Shown here: positions 36,877-45,865 of the stretch, one piece after another
Numbering within the stretch: the stretch's first letter is position 1
How the letters are laid out: each line of letters opens with the position of its first letter
NCBI RefSeq assembly: GCF_002831685.1
Contig: NZ_CP025119.1
Coordinates: 1,399,001-1,463,000 of the forward strand
From: Polaribacter sp. ALD11
GTDB taxonomy: Bacteria > Bacteroidota > Bacteroidia > Flavobacteriales > Flavobacteriaceae
DNA: 64,000 bases
Reading direction: 5' to 3'
Translations under genes and position numbers: made by a program
Notes under the pieces: generated by a model
What the model was told of the DNA's origin: nothing
Database searches by the model: none
The model's input: only the letters and a program-made list of their open reading frames with translations

Positions 36877-37767
36877 TTACCAACGTTTCTTTTTAGAAGA
36901 TGCTATTGCACTGTTTCTTTTCGTTTTTGGTGACGATTTTCTAAAAGAGGCACTTTTTTTATTAAAATCGTTTTTTGTGGGTGCTTTATTTCTCTTTGGT
37001 TTGGCTTGTTTTGGTTTTTCTTCTATTGGTGAAGCTTCCTCCGTTTTAGAAGATGTAGAAATCATTTTATTAATTCCCTTCATCTCTTCATCTGTTAATT
37101 CTCGCCAATCTCCTGCTTGCAAATAACCAAGATCTACATTCATAATTCTTGTGCGCTTTAACTTAGTTACTTCATAATCTAAGTATTCGCACATTCTACG
37201 AATTTGACGATTTAAGCCTTGTGTTAAAACAATTCTAAAGATTTTATCACTTACCTTTTCGACTTTACATTTTTTAGTAACGGTTCCTAAAATAGGAATT
37301 CCATTCCCCATACTTAATATAAAATCTTCTGTAATCGATTTATCTACAGAAACAAAGTATTCTTTTTCGTGGTTGTTTCCGGCACGCAATATTTTGTTTA
37401 CAATATCACCATCATTTGTTAAGAAAATTAAACCTTCAGAAGGTTTATCTAAACGCCCAATTGGAAACAATCTTTCTGGGTAGTTCACATGCTTTACAAT
37501 GTTATTTGGTTCTCTATCATCTGTTGTAGAAACAATACCAACTGGTTTATTTAAAGCAATGTACAAGGTAATATTCTTAGGCTCTACCAATCTTCCATCA
37601 AACTTCACTACATCTTTTTTACCAACTCTATTACCTAATTGAGTTGGTTTACCGTTAATAGTAATTCTGCCTTCTTTTATAAATTTTTCGGCTTCTCTAC
37701 GAGAGCAAACACCTGAAGAACTTATATATTTATTAAGATTTATAGACTGTTGATTGTTAGTTTCCAA
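36877..37767 (-). CDS. rluF: 23S rRNA pseudouridine synthase, RluF-like
   Basis: A 296-aa pseudouridine synthase. N-terminal S4 domain ('[20 protein letters not shown]'), catalytic domain with '[18 protein letters not shown]' holding the catalytic aspartate, and '[20 protein letters not shown]'. The last ~60 residues are a basic, low-complexity tail rich in lysine, serine and proline, common in flavobacterial members. RluF isomerises U2604 in 23S rRNA; RluB/RluE are less likely by motif. It has its own -7 box. Confidence 0.88.
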   Translation of the reverse strand: METNNQQSINLNKYISSSGVCSRREAEKFIKEGRITINGKPTQLGNRVGKKDVVKFDGRLVEPKNITLYIALNKPVGIVSTTDDREPNNIVKHVNYPERLFPIGRLDKPSEGLIFLTNDGDIVNKILRAGNNHEKEYFVSVDKSITEDFILSMGNGIPILGTVTKKCKVEKVSDKIFRIVLTQGLNRQIRRMCEYLDYEVTKLKRTRIMNVDLGYLQAGDWRELTDEEMKGINKMISTSSKTEEASPIEEKPKQAKPKRNKAPTKNDFNKKSASFRKSSPKTKRNSAIASSKKKRW

Positions 37768-37783
37768 TGAAAAGTATTTTCCG

Positions 37784-37791
37784 CAAAAGTA
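37784..37791 (-). promoter_or_regulatory. -7 promoter box of rluF
   Basis: TACTTTTG on the minus strand fits TAnnTTTG, 16 bp before the rluF start codon. Confidence 0.4.
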
Positions 37792-37800
37792 AGTATAATA

Positions 37801-38403
37801 TTACAACTCTATACTTCTAAAAGTTAGATTAATTCTTGGTGAGTTTACTTTTTTAGTTGGTGGTAACCTGTGTAACCAATTCTTTTGCGTTCCTTCTTTC
37901 ATCACCAATAAGCTACCATTTTCTAAAACAACATCTATTCTTTGTTTATTCTCTTTATGCTTAAAAGAAAATTTACGCTCTGCACCTAAAGACAAGGAAG
38001 CAATAGCACCATTTTTTTTTAACATTTTTTCTCCGTCGGAATGATAAGCCATTCCTTCTTCTCCTGAATGATATAAATTCAGGAGACAAGAATTATAGGT
38101 TTCTCTACTTTCTTTTTCTACTATTTCTTTTAACTCCAATAATTCTTTAGTGAAGATATTTGCCGTTTTTGTTATTTTAGAGTAGGTATAAGAATATTCC
38201 GATTCGCCATACCAGGCAACTTTTCTTTTAGTGATTATTTTCTTACCAAAAATAATAGCTTCATCGTTTTTAAATTGAATGGTTTCCATTAATTTTTGAT
38301 AATAAAAATTACATTGTTTTTTATTTAAAACGAGTCCGTGATAATTTGTAACGCCATCAAAAGGAAGTACATTTTTTATTTTTTCTGAAGAAAATAAATC
38401 CAT
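37801..38403 (-). CDS. AlkB-like Fe(II)/2-oxoglutarate dioxygenase
   Basis: A 200-aa AlkB-family protein that likely removes alkyl groups from nucleic acid bases. The iron ligands are visible as 'YHSDGEK' (H-x-D) and the downstream histidine in 'NWLHRLPPTKKV', with the 2-oxoglutarate arginines in 'SPRINLTFRSI'. It closely fits the ALKBH2/3-like small bacterial proteins. It lies 40 bp after the Xaa-Pro peptidase gene on the same strand, so it may be read from the hydroxyproline operon, though its function is unrelated. Confidence 0.88.
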   Translation of the reverse strand: MDLFSSEKIKNVLPFDGVTNYHGLVLNKKQCNFYYQKLMETIQFKNDEAIIFGKKIITKRKVAWYGESEYSYTYSKITKTANIFTKELLELKEIVEKESRETYNSCLLNLYHSGEEGMAYHSDGEKMLKKNGAIASLSLGAERKFSFKHKENKQRIDVVLENGSLLVMKEGTQKNWLHRLPPTKKVNSPRINLTFRSIEL

Positions 38404-38443
38404 TTCATAAAAATACGAATATTACACTATATGAAAAAAAATA

Positions 38444-39658
38444 TTAAATATTAAAAGGATTTTCTATAGAATGTGCAATTTCTGTAAACCATTTTGCGCC
38501 TTCTGTTGTCATATAAATATGATCTTCTAAACGGATACCAAACTCATTTGGCACACAAATCATTGGCTCATTACTAAAAGTCATTCCTACTGCTAGCTTT
38601 GTTTTGTTGCCTCTAATAATGTAAGGATATTCATGAATCTCTAGTCCGATTCCGTGCCCTGTTCTATGTGGTAAACCAGGTAATTTATAATCTGGCCCTA
38701 AATTATGAGCTTCTAAAACTACTCTAGAAGCGTCATCTATAGTACTACATTCATTATTTAAAATCGAAGCATTAAAAGCCGCTAATTGGGTTTCTTTTTC
38801 AATATTCCATATTTTTCGTTGCAATTCATTAGCTTCCCCAAAGATGTAAGTTCTTGTAATGTCTGAAATATAGTCATACAATTGACACCCCGTATCTACC
38901 AAAACAATCTCGTTCAATGCTAGGTTCTTCGGACTTTTTACTCCGTGTGGAAAAGAAGAATCTACGCCAAACAAAACGATACAAAAATAAGATCCAGCAG
39001 GAGCGCCCATTTTTTTATGCGCTTCATGAATAAAGTTTTCTACTTCTTTTGTAGAAATACCAACTCTTAAAATTCTTGCCGTTGCTTTTTGAACGACCAT
39101 TGTCATATTCATTACATGCTGAATAATGGCAATTTCTGCTTTTGATTTCACCATTCTACATTCAGAAATAATAGGCGTTGCAATTTCAATTGAAAAAGAG
39201 TGAACTTCTTTATTCAGTCCGTTTATAATAGAAAATGGTGCACTTTCATCTAACTGAACTTCTCCTTGTGTTATATTGTTATTTTTTAAAACCTCAAAAA
39301 ACAATGCATACGGACTTTCATGTTCTTCCCAACCATGAATTGTGCCTTCTATTTCTAAGAAATCTTGAATGGTTCCTATCTCAAAGTTTGGCACAATATA
39401 ATGAACCTCTTCATTTGGTAAAATAATTGCACCCACAAGACGCTCACTTGCATGCCAATGTGTTCCTGTAAAATATAACAAATTTGTACCTGCATTTACA
39501 TACAATGCTTTTACATTATTTGCTTTCATTAACTCGCAAACTTTATGAATTCGCTGTTTGTATTCTTCTTTCTGTATTGGTTTTATATTCGTTTCTAAAG
39601 GTTTCAATGCCTTCAATTCGTTTTCTGCGCTAGCGCCACCAATTCCAAATGTATTCAT
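38444..39658 (-). CDS. M24-family Xaa-Pro peptidase
   Basis: A 404-aa metallopeptidase with a creatinase-like N-terminal domain (1-~170) and a pita-bread catalytic domain. Metal ligands are visible: 'IVLVDTGCQLYDYISDITRT' (two aspartates), 'GLPHRTGHGIGLEIHE' (histidine), and C-terminal glutamates in 'MTFSNEPMIC' and 'FGIRLEDH'. It releases residues next to proline or hydroxyproline. Its start lies 4 bp after the dehydrogenase stop, at the end of the hydroxyproline operon. Confidence 0.9.
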   Translation of the reverse strand: MNTFGIGGASAENELKALKPLETNIKPIQKEEYKQRIHKVCELMKANNVKALYVNAGTNLLYFTGTHWHASERLVGAIILPNEEVHYIVPNFEIGTIQDFLEIEGTIHGWEEHESPYALFFEVLKNNNITQGEVQLDESAPFSIINGLNKEVHSFSIEIATPIISECRMVKSKAEIAIIQHVMNMTMVVQKATARILRVGISTKEVENFIHEAHKKMGAPAGSYFCIVLFGVDSSFPHGVKSPKNLALNEIVLVDTGCQLYDYISDITRTYIFGEANELQRKIWNIEKETQLAAFNASILNNECSTIDDASRVVLEAHNLGPDYKLPGLPHRTGHGIGLEIHEYPYIIRGNKTKLAVGMTFSNEPMICVPNEFGIRLEDHIYMTTEGAKWFTEIAHSIENPFNI

Positions 39659-39662
39659 ATTT

Positions 39663-40910
39663 TTAAAATTTTCTGTCTGGGTTAAAAGGAGAAATATCTA
39701 AAGATATTTTCTTCTTTGCAATTATTTCTGAAACTATTTTCCCTGTTGCTGATCCTAAACTCCACCCCATCATTGCATGACCTGTGGCAATTGTTAAGTT
39801 TTCACATTTAGAAGATTTACCAATATACGGCAATCCGTCTGGTGAACAAGGTCTTAAGCCACAAACTGCAGCTTTTTTTTCTTTGGAAGTAATTTCTAAG
39901 TTATTGTAATATTCTTTTGCCGCATTGGCAATAGTTTCTACTCTTTTAGGATTAATATCATGATTAATACCTGCAATTTCCATAGTTCCTGCAAAACGTG
40001 TAAAACCACTCATAGGGGTTACCGCAACTTTTGCTTCGCATAAAATTGCCGGAATTGTAATCTTTGTTTCTCTTTCTACATTAATACTGTAGCCCTTTCC
40101 TGCCTGAATAGGTATTTTAATTCCCAGTTTCTTTACGATTAAAGGACTCCAACTTCCAGCTGTTAAGACAACCTCATCTGCTTTTATTATTCTTTTATCA
40201 GAAATAATTTCTGTAATTTTCCCTGAAGATAAATTGAAGTCTTTTACAGTTTCGTTTTTATAAAAAGCAACACCATTTTGCTCTAAATAACCAATCATTT
40301 CTTTCATAAAAATAGTAGGCGTCATGTGTGCATCTGAATGATAATAGATAGCTCCTTTTACATTTAAACTTGCTTTGCTTTCTATTTTTGCAACCTCTTC
40401 GGCTGTTAAATTTTCAACTTTTAAGCCTTGTTGAATTCCTACTTTACCAATTTCCCATTCTTCCTCACCTACTTTATCCGATTTATAGCACATTAACAAT
40501 CCTTTTCTTTCAAAATGGAAGTTAAAATCATTCGACTTTTTTAAATCTTCATACAAATCTCTTCCCAATAAATTAATATTTAAAATAGCGGGAATTGCTT
40601 TTGCTACTTTTGCTTTTGTAGCAGATTTCTTAAAAGCCAAACTCCATTTCAAAAACTCTAAATCAAATCTTGGTTTTACATAAAACGGACTTGTTGCATC
40701 AAACATCCATTTGATGCCTTTTGTAATAATACCTGGAGCTGCTAAAGAAATAAAATGACTAGGCGTAATATAACCTGCATTTACATACGAAGCACCAGAA
40801 CTCATATTAGATTGATCTATAACGGTTACTTTACAACCTTCTTTTTGAAGGTAATACGCTGTGCATAAACCTATAATTCCACCACCAATAATTACTACTT
40901 CTTTTGACAT
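39663..40910 (-). CDS. D-amino-acid (D-hydroxyproline) dehydrogenase, DadA-like
   Basis: A 415-aa FAD oxidoreductase (DAO family). The N-terminus has 'VVIIGGGIIGLCTAYYL' for FAD binding, and the C-terminus has 'GLRPCSPDGLPYIG' and 'ATGHAMMGWSLG'. In this operon it most likely oxidises cis-4-hydroxy-D-proline to 1-pyrroline-4-hydroxy-2-carboxylate. The assignment of substrate comes from its neighbours. Confidence 0.88.
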   Translation of the reverse strand: MSKEVVIIGGGIIGLCTAYYLQKEGCKVTVIDQSNMSSGASYVNAGYITPSHFISLAAPGIITKGIKWMFDATSPFYVKPRFDLEFLKWSLAFKKSATKAKVAKAIPAILNINLLGRDLYEDLKKSNDFNFHFERKGLLMCYKSDKVGEEEWEIGKVGIQQGLKVENLTAEEVAKIESKASLNVKGAIYYHSDAHMTPTIFMKEMIGYLEQNGVAFYKNETVKDFNLSSGKITEIISDKRIIKADEVVLTAGSWSPLIVKKLGIKIPIQAGKGYSINVERETKITIPAILCEAKVAVTPMSGFTRFAGTMEIAGINHDINPKRVETIANAAKEYYNNLEITSKEKKAAVCGLRPCSPDGLPYIGKSSKCENLTIATGHAMMGWSLGSATGKIVSEIIAKKKISLDISPFNPDRKF

Positions 40911-40977
40911 TGAATTGTTGTTCTAAATTTTATACAAAAAAATAAGTTTCTAGGTTTAATCGTTTTATATAGATGAA

Positions 40978-41985
40978 TTAAATAACTTGAAAGCCATGTG
41001 CGTAAGGATCTTCATCATCGATAACAATTGTATTGTAACCATACACTTTTGCCCAACCTTTAATGCTTGGTACAATTGCAAGTTTGCCATCTAGGGTAGT
41101 TTCCCCTTCTACTTTACCAGTAAACTTAGATCCAATAAAACTTTCATGCACATAATCTTGTCCTACTTTTAATTTTCCTTTAGCATATAGCTGCGCTAAT
41201 CTTGCGGAAGTTCCTGTACCACAAGGACTTCTATCAATTGCTTTATTTCCATAAAAAACAGCATTTCTTCCATCAGAATTTTTATCAAGCGGACTGCCTG
41301 TCCATAATACATGCGTTACATCTCTAATAGTTTCATTCTCTGGATGAATAAATAAATCTGGATATTTAAGATTGATTTTTTCTCGTATCGCTTGCGAATA
41401 TTGTATAATTTTACCTGCAGTAAAATCTTGGATTCCAGAAAAATTTTCTTGAGGATCTACAATCGCATAAAAATTTCCTCCGTAAGAAACATCGAATGTA
41501 AGTTCTCCTAATTCAGGGCAATCTATAGTTAAATTCTCTGCTGCTAAATAACTTTTTACATTCACTATTTTCACCCAATCTACTTTTTGGGCAGTTTGTT
41601 TATAGGTTATATGAACTAAACCAGCAGGCGTTTCCATTTTAATTTCACCCGCTTTTTTTGGCGAAATTAAACCCTCTTCTATCGCAATCGTTATGGTACC
41701 AATTGTACCGTGTCCGCACATTGGCAAACAGCCAGAAGTTTCTATAAATAAAATAGCAAAATCGTTTTCTGGGTCGTGTGGCGGAAACAAAATTGAACCA
41801 CTCATCATATCATGTCCACGAGGTTCAAACATTAAACCTTTTCGAATCCAATCAAATTCTTTTAAAAAATGCTGACGTTTTTCACTCATATTGGTGCCAA
41901 TAAGATTTGGGCCGCCACCAGCAACAACTCTTACAGGATTTCCACAGGTGTGCGCATCAACACAGAAAAAAGTTTTTTTACTCAT
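40978..41985 (-). CDS. 4-hydroxyproline 2-epimerase
   Basis: A 335-aa proline-racemase-family enzyme with both catalytic cysteines: 'LPMCGHGTIG' and 'RSPCGTGTSARLA'. The two-cysteine type includes proline racemase and hydroxyproline epimerase; the N-terminal 'VDAHTCGNPVRVV' and the operon favour the epimerase, which turns trans-4-hydroxy-L-proline into cis-4-hydroxy-D-proline. Confidence 0.92.
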   Translation of the reverse strand: MSKKTFFCVDAHTCGNPVRVVAGGGPNLIGTNMSEKRQHFLKEFDWIRKGLMFEPRGHDMMSGSILFPPHDPENDFAILFIETSGCLPMCGHGTIGTITIAIEEGLISPKKAGEIKMETPAGLVHITYKQTAQKVDWVKIVNVKSYLAAENLTIDCPELGELTFDVSYGGNFYAIVDPQENFSGIQDFTAGKIIQYSQAIREKINLKYPDLFIHPENETIRDVTHVLWTGSPLDKNSDGRNAVFYGNKAIDRSPCGTGTSARLAQLYAKGKLKVGQDYVHESFIGSKFTGKVEGETTLDGKLAIVPSIKGWAKVYGYNTIVIDDEDPYAHGFQVI

Positions 41986-42022
41986 TTAATTTATGATTGA
42001 TTGAATTAGTACAACTAAAATA

Positions 42023-43609
42023 TTAATCTATTTTTCCTGTTGATTTTATTCCATTTACACTTCTTAAAATTCCTAAAGGATTTTCGTTTTTAAGGGCATC
42101 TGGTAATAAGTTATTTGGCCAATCTTGATAGCTAAATGGTCTTACCCAACGTTTTATAGAACCAACACCAACGGCGGTAAATCGGCTATCTGTTGAAGCA
42201 GGATATGGACCACCATGAACCATAGATTCACAAACTTCTACTCCTGTAGGCACTCCGTTAAAGATAATTCGTCCTACTCTATCTTGTAATGCATGTACAA
42301 TGTTTCTGTATGTTTCAAGCTCGTTATTATCTGCTATAATTGTCCCTGTCAGTTGTCCTTCTAAATTAGAAATAATGTGTTCTAATTGTTTTTCATCTTC
42401 ACATTGAATTACCATAGAAAATGGTCCGAAAACCTCTAAATGTAATGTTGTATTTTGTAAGAAATCTTCTCCTTTAACAGTTACAACTGCTTGTTGTGCG
42501 TAATTATCTTGAACAACTTCTGAATAGTTTGCTGTAACAGAAACGCCATCTTGAGAAACTACTTTTTCTTTATTTTTTAAATAGCCTTCTTTTATATTTG
42601 GGTGCAACATTACAGAAGGATTTATTTTAACAATCTCATTTGACAATGTATCTATAAAAGACGTTAAACCCTCTGATTTTACACCTAAAATTAAACCTGG
42701 ATTTGTACAAAACTGTCCTGTTGCTAAAGTGATAGAACCTGCATAGGTTTTTGCTATATCTTGTGCTCGGTTTTCTAATGCTTTTGGTAATAAAACTACA
42801 GGATTAATACTTCCCATTTCTGCAAAAACAGGAATAGGTTCTTCTCTTTTTGCTGCCAAATCATACAACGCTCTTCCGCCTTTTATACTTCCTGTAAAAC
42901 CAACTGCTTTTACACCCGCATTTGAAACCAATTTTTGTCCGACTTCGATTCCACTGGAATTTAAGTTTGAAAAAACACCATTTGGCATATTTGTTTTTAT
43001 AGCTGCTTTCTGAATTGCCGATGCAACTAATTCCCCTGTACCTGCGTGCATTGGATGCGATTTCACTATTACAGGACAACCTGCTGCAAAAGCAGCAGCT
43101 GTATCTCCTCCAGCTGTAGAATATGCCAGCGGAAAATTACTTGCGCCAAAAACAACTATTGGTCCTAATGGAAAATTGAATTTTCTAAGATCTGGTTTTG
43201 GTTGTGGTTCTCTATTAGCGTCTGCGGTATCTATTGTTGCATCTACCCAAGAACCTTCTGCTACTAAATTAGCAAAACTTCTTAATTGCCCAATTGTTCT
43301 TCCTCTTTCTCCTTTTGCACGTCCTTCTGGCAAACCTGTTTCTGAGCAATAAGTCTGAACCAACAAATCATCTAAAGCTAAAATCTCATCTGCAATTGCA
43401 TTTAAGAAGACTGCTTTTTTATCTCCAGAAACCTGACTAAACTCCTTAAAGGCTTCGGATGCTAAGTGCACTGCTTCCTCTATTTCTTCTGAAGTTGCTT
43501 CTGTAAAAATAGGGCTATTTTCTTTATTTAATTCTGGATTAAATGTTTGAAATGTTTTATTCCCTTTTGCCGATAGTTGATTTCCAATATAATTTTTTCC
43601 TGTTACCAT
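42023..43609 (-). CDS. 2,5-dioxovalerate (alpha-ketoglutarate semialdehyde) dehydrogenase
   Basis: A 528-aa NADP-type aldehyde dehydrogenase. Visible: 'FGASNFPLAYSTAGGDTAAA' for the cofactor fold, 'GFTGSIKGGRAL', the catalytic glutamate in 'PVFAEMGSINPV' and the catalytic cysteine in 'TGQFCTNPG'. The 'QFCTNPG' form is typical of this family. It does the last step of hydroxyproline breakdown, giving 2-oxoglutarate. Confidence 0.92.
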   Translation of the reverse strand: MVTGKNYIGNQLSAKGNKTFQTFNPELNKENSPIFTEATSEEIEEAVHLASEAFKEFSQVSGDKKAVFLNAIADEILALDDLLVQTYCSETGLPEGRAKGERGRTIGQLRSFANLVAEGSWVDATIDTADANREPQPKPDLRKFNFPLGPIVVFGASNFPLAYSTAGGDTAAAFAAGCPVIVKSHPMHAGTGELVASAIQKAAIKTNMPNGVFSNLNSSGIEVGQKLVSNAGVKAVGFTGSIKGGRALYDLAAKREEPIPVFAEMGSINPVVLLPKALENRAQDIAKTYAGSITLATGQFCTNPGLILGVKSEGLTSFIDTLSNEIVKINPSVMLHPNIKEGYLKNKEKVVSQDGVSVTANYSEVVQDNYAQQAVVTVKGEDFLQNTTLHLEVFGPFSMVIQCEDEKQLEHIISNLEGQLTGTIIADNNELETYRNIVHALQDRVGRIIFNGVPTGVEVCESMVHGGPYPASTDSRFTAVGVGSIKRWVRPFSYQDWPNNLLPDALKNENPLGILRSVNGIKSTGKID

Positions 43610-43630
43610 AGCTGTATTCTCTATATCTTA

Positions 43631-43696
43631 CACAAAAGCAAGATTGTTGTTTATAAGTTAGATTTTCTTTTTATAGTGCATCAAACCGCTTTTGTG
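43631..43696. repeat. 9-bp inverted repeat next to repeat copy 2
   Basis: CACAAAAGC at 43631-43639 pairs with GCTTTTGTG at 43688-43696. The right arm overlaps the start of repeat copy 2, so it may be part of a larger structured element between the deaminase and dehydrogenase genes. Confidence 0.4.
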
Positions 43697-43790
43697 TTAG
43701 GGATTGCCGCATTTATTGAAGCTCTTGTGCTTTTTTGCACAAAGCGACTACTGAAAGCGCGACCGCTTTTTTAAGCGGGAACACCCAAAT
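43694..43790 (-). repeat. Dispersed intergenic repeat, copy 2 (after the deaminase gene)
   Basis: On the plus strand it opens GTGTTAGGGATTG, has a central stem CTTGTGC/GCACAAAG, then AAAGCGCGACC, a hairpin CCGCTT-TTTT-AAGCGG and GGGAACACCCAAAT. It shares its ends and layout with copy 1. Read with the genes it begins 3 bp after the stop codon, as in copy 1. Confidence 0.65.
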
Positions 43791-43793
43791 TAT

Positions 43794-44711
43794 TTATATG
43801 CTTTTATAATCTGGTAGTGTTGGTCTTACCGCCAAAGCATCTGTAATTACTTTAATAACTCTTACTCTTTCTTCGCCTTCTAAAACCAATCTTGGCGCTC
43901 TTACAAACTCACTTCCAATTTTGGTATGTACAGATGCAAGTTTAATGTACTGAACTAACCTAGGGTTGATATCTAATTCTAATAAAGGCATGAACCATCT
44001 GTAAATTGCTATAGCTTCTTTAATTCTGTCTGCTTTTACCAAGGTATAAATTGCAACTGTTTCTGCCGGAAAAGCATCTACCAAACCTGCCACCCAACCA
44101 TCTGCACCTAAGACTAAACTTTCTAAAGCTAAGGTGTCTACACCTGTCATGATTGCTAATCTATTGCCAAACCTGTTTTTAATTCTTGTAATATTTGTGG
44201 TGTCTCTAGTTGATTCTTTTACTGCTTGAATATTAGGACATGCTTCTAATAGTTCTGCAAACATATCTAAAGTTACTACCAATTTATAGTCAATTGGGTT
44301 GTTGTAAATCATAATTGGTAAAGATGTACTTTGTGCAACCGCTTTAAAATAGGTTACAACTTCTGCATCACTTGCTTGATAGCGCATTGGAGGCAAAATC
44401 ATTAAGCCTTTTGCACCATCTTCTGCTGCTGTTTTTGCTAAATTTATAGCTGCTTGTGTGGTTTGTTCTGCAATATTCATTAAAACAGGTACTTTGCCAT
44501 CTACAAAAGCAACTGTTTCTCTTGTTAATTTACGCCCTTCTTCTTCAGATAATGTACTTGCTTCCCCTAAAGTTCCACCTAAAACAATTCCATGAACACC
44601 AGCATCTAATTGTGCTTTAAGATTTACTTTAAACATGTCTAAATCTAGTTCATCATTTGCTGTAAATTGTGTAGTTACTGCTGGCATTACACCCTTCCAT
44701 TCTATACTCAT
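43794..44711 (-). CDS. 1-pyrroline-4-hydroxy-2-carboxylate deaminase (DapA family)
   Basis: A 305-aa dihydrodipicolinate-synthase-family lyase. The Schiff-base lysine is in 'NIQAVKESTRD', the tyrosine in 'PIMIYNNPIDYK', and 'GGTLGEASTLSEEE' is the substrate loop. The operon points to the deaminase that converts 1-pyrroline-4-hydroxy-2-carboxylate to 2,5-dioxovalerate. It is the first gene of the operon, preceded by a -7 box and direct repeats. Confidence 0.88.
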   Translation of the reverse strand: MSIEWKGVMPAVTTQFTANDELDLDMFKVNLKAQLDAGVHGIVLGGTLGEASTLSEEEGRKLTRETVAFVDGKVPVLMNIAEQTTQAAINLAKTAAEDGAKGLMILPPMRYQASDAEVVTYFKAVAQSTSLPIMIYNNPIDYKLVVTLDMFAELLEACPNIQAVKESTRDTTNITRIKNRFGNRLAIMTGVDTLALESLVLGADGWVAGLVDAFPAETVAIYTLVKADRIKEAIAIYRWFMPLLELDINPRLVQYIKLASVHTKIGSEFVRAPRLVLEGEERVRVIKVITDALAVRPTLPDYKSI

Positions 44712-44734
44712 AATCGTAATTATTTATTTTTTTT

Positions 44735-44742
44735 CAAAATTA
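44735..44742 (-). promoter_or_regulatory. -7 promoter box of the hydroxyproline operon
   Basis: TAATTTTG on the minus strand fits TAnnTTTG, 23 bp before the deaminase start. No TTG is seen at -33, as expected for an activator-dependent promoter. Confidence 0.5.
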
Positions 44743-44774
44743 AGACGAAAGGGAACATTTTTATTAATCTTGTT

Positions 44775-44801
44775 TTATCCAATACTAATACTTTATTATC
44801 C
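44775..44801. promoter_or_regulatory. Direct repeats, possible AraC-regulator site
   Basis: TTATCC at 44775-44780 and at 44796-44801, with similar AT-rich sequence after each. The 21-bp period is two helical turns. The pair lies just upstream of the -33 position of the hydroxyproline promoter. Confidence 0.45.
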
Positions 44802-44853
44802 GTATTTACATTATAATTATTTATTAAGGATATTTTTTACCTATTTTTATGAA

Positions 44854-45699
44854 ATGAAAGTTTTACCTTTTCAAATACCGAAGCAAAAAGATGATGCGCT
44901 TATTTTTCAAGAAGACCTTGTATTTTCTTTTTATGACAAGTTGCATCAGCATGAAGAGATACAAATCTGTTTTATAAAAAAAGGGACAGGCACTTTAATT
45001 GTTGGTGACACAATTAACGATTTTAAAGAAAATGACGCACTAATTATTGGTAGCAATGTGCCTCATGTTTTTAGAAGCGATTCTAAAATAGATGAAAAAT
45101 CTCATATGATTACATTATTTTTCACAAAAGATTCTTTTGGTAATGATTTTTTTAATCTGAAAGAACTTAACATTTTTAATGATTTTTTTACGCAAGCTAA
45201 ACATGGTTTTAGAACAACTTCTAATCATAAGAAAATAAAAAAACAGTTTTTAAAACTGAAAAACAGCTCTAAATTAGATCGGTTTATCATTCTTTTAAAA
45301 CTGATAAAACACATTTCTAAATCTAATTTCGAGAGTTTATCTTCTTTTATTTATGAGAAAAAATATACGGCAATAGAAGGAAAGAGAATGCGAGATGTTT
45401 TTGAATATACCATGAAGAATTATACAAAAGGCATTACTTTAGATGACATTTCTGAAGTTGCTGCTTTAACTAAAAATGCTTTTTGTAAATACTTTAAAAA
45501 AAGAACAAACAAGAGTTATTTTAGATTTTTAAACGAATTAAAAATAGAGCATTCTTGCAAATTAATTTCTTCTAAAACGGATTTAACACTTGCTGAAATT
45601 GCTTTTAAATCTGGCTTTAAAAACATATCTAATTTTAATAGACAATTTAAAGTAGTAAAAAATATGAGTCCGTCTAATTATAGAAAATTAAAAGAATAA
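44854..45699 (+). CDS. AraC-family regulator of hydroxyproline catabolism (inferred)
   Basis: 281 aa from the ATG at 44854 ('MKVLPFQIPKQKDD'). The open frame extends upstream to 44635 but that part is hydrophobic and runs into the divergent deaminase gene, so it is rejected. Residues 1-~150 form a cupin-like sensor ('HQHEEIQICFIKKGTGTLIV'); residues ~180-281 form the double helix-turn-helix with 'FKSGFKNISNFNRQFK' and 'MSPSNYRKLKE'. Divergence from the operon and the direct repeats between them suggest that it activates the operon. Confidence 0.88.
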   Translation: MKVLPFQIPKQKDDALIFQEDLVFSFYDKLHQHEEIQICFIKKGTGTLIVGDTINDFKENDALIIGSNVPHVFRSDSKIDEKSHMITLFFTKDSFGNDFFNLKELNIFNDFFTQAKHGFRTTSNHKKIKKQFLKLKNSSKLDRFIILLKLIKHISKSNFESLSSFIYEKKYTAIEGKRMRDVFEYTMKNYTKGITLDDISEVAALTKNAFCKYFKKRTNKSYFRFLNELKIEHSCKLISSKTDLTLAEIAFKSGFKNISNFNRQFKVVKNMSPSNYRKLKE

Positions 45700-45807
45700 T
45701 AAGCGTTCAATTATTATAAAAACCTCTTAGTTAATTATGATAATATTTTCGAAAATGAAGAGTTTAAAAGTATAAATAACTTTTTTTTTGATTTCTATAA
45801 AATTTAA

Positions 45808-45831
45808 AAGAGCCCTTAAAAAAGGACTCTT
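45808..45831. terminator. Hairpin between the AraC gene and the copper operon end
   Basis: AAGAGCCCTT (45808-45817), AAAA loop, AAGGACTCTT (45822-45831); 10 bp with one wobble pair. The following T tract is weak on both sides, so termination strength is uncertain. Confidence 0.55.
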
Positions 45832-45865
45832 ATAATATACTAAAATAAGGTTTAAGAGCAAATCC

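Noticed and set aside
44635..44853. 73-codon N-terminal extension of the AraC regulator
   Set aside because: It overlaps the divergent deaminase gene and its promoter; the family start fits the ATG at 44854.
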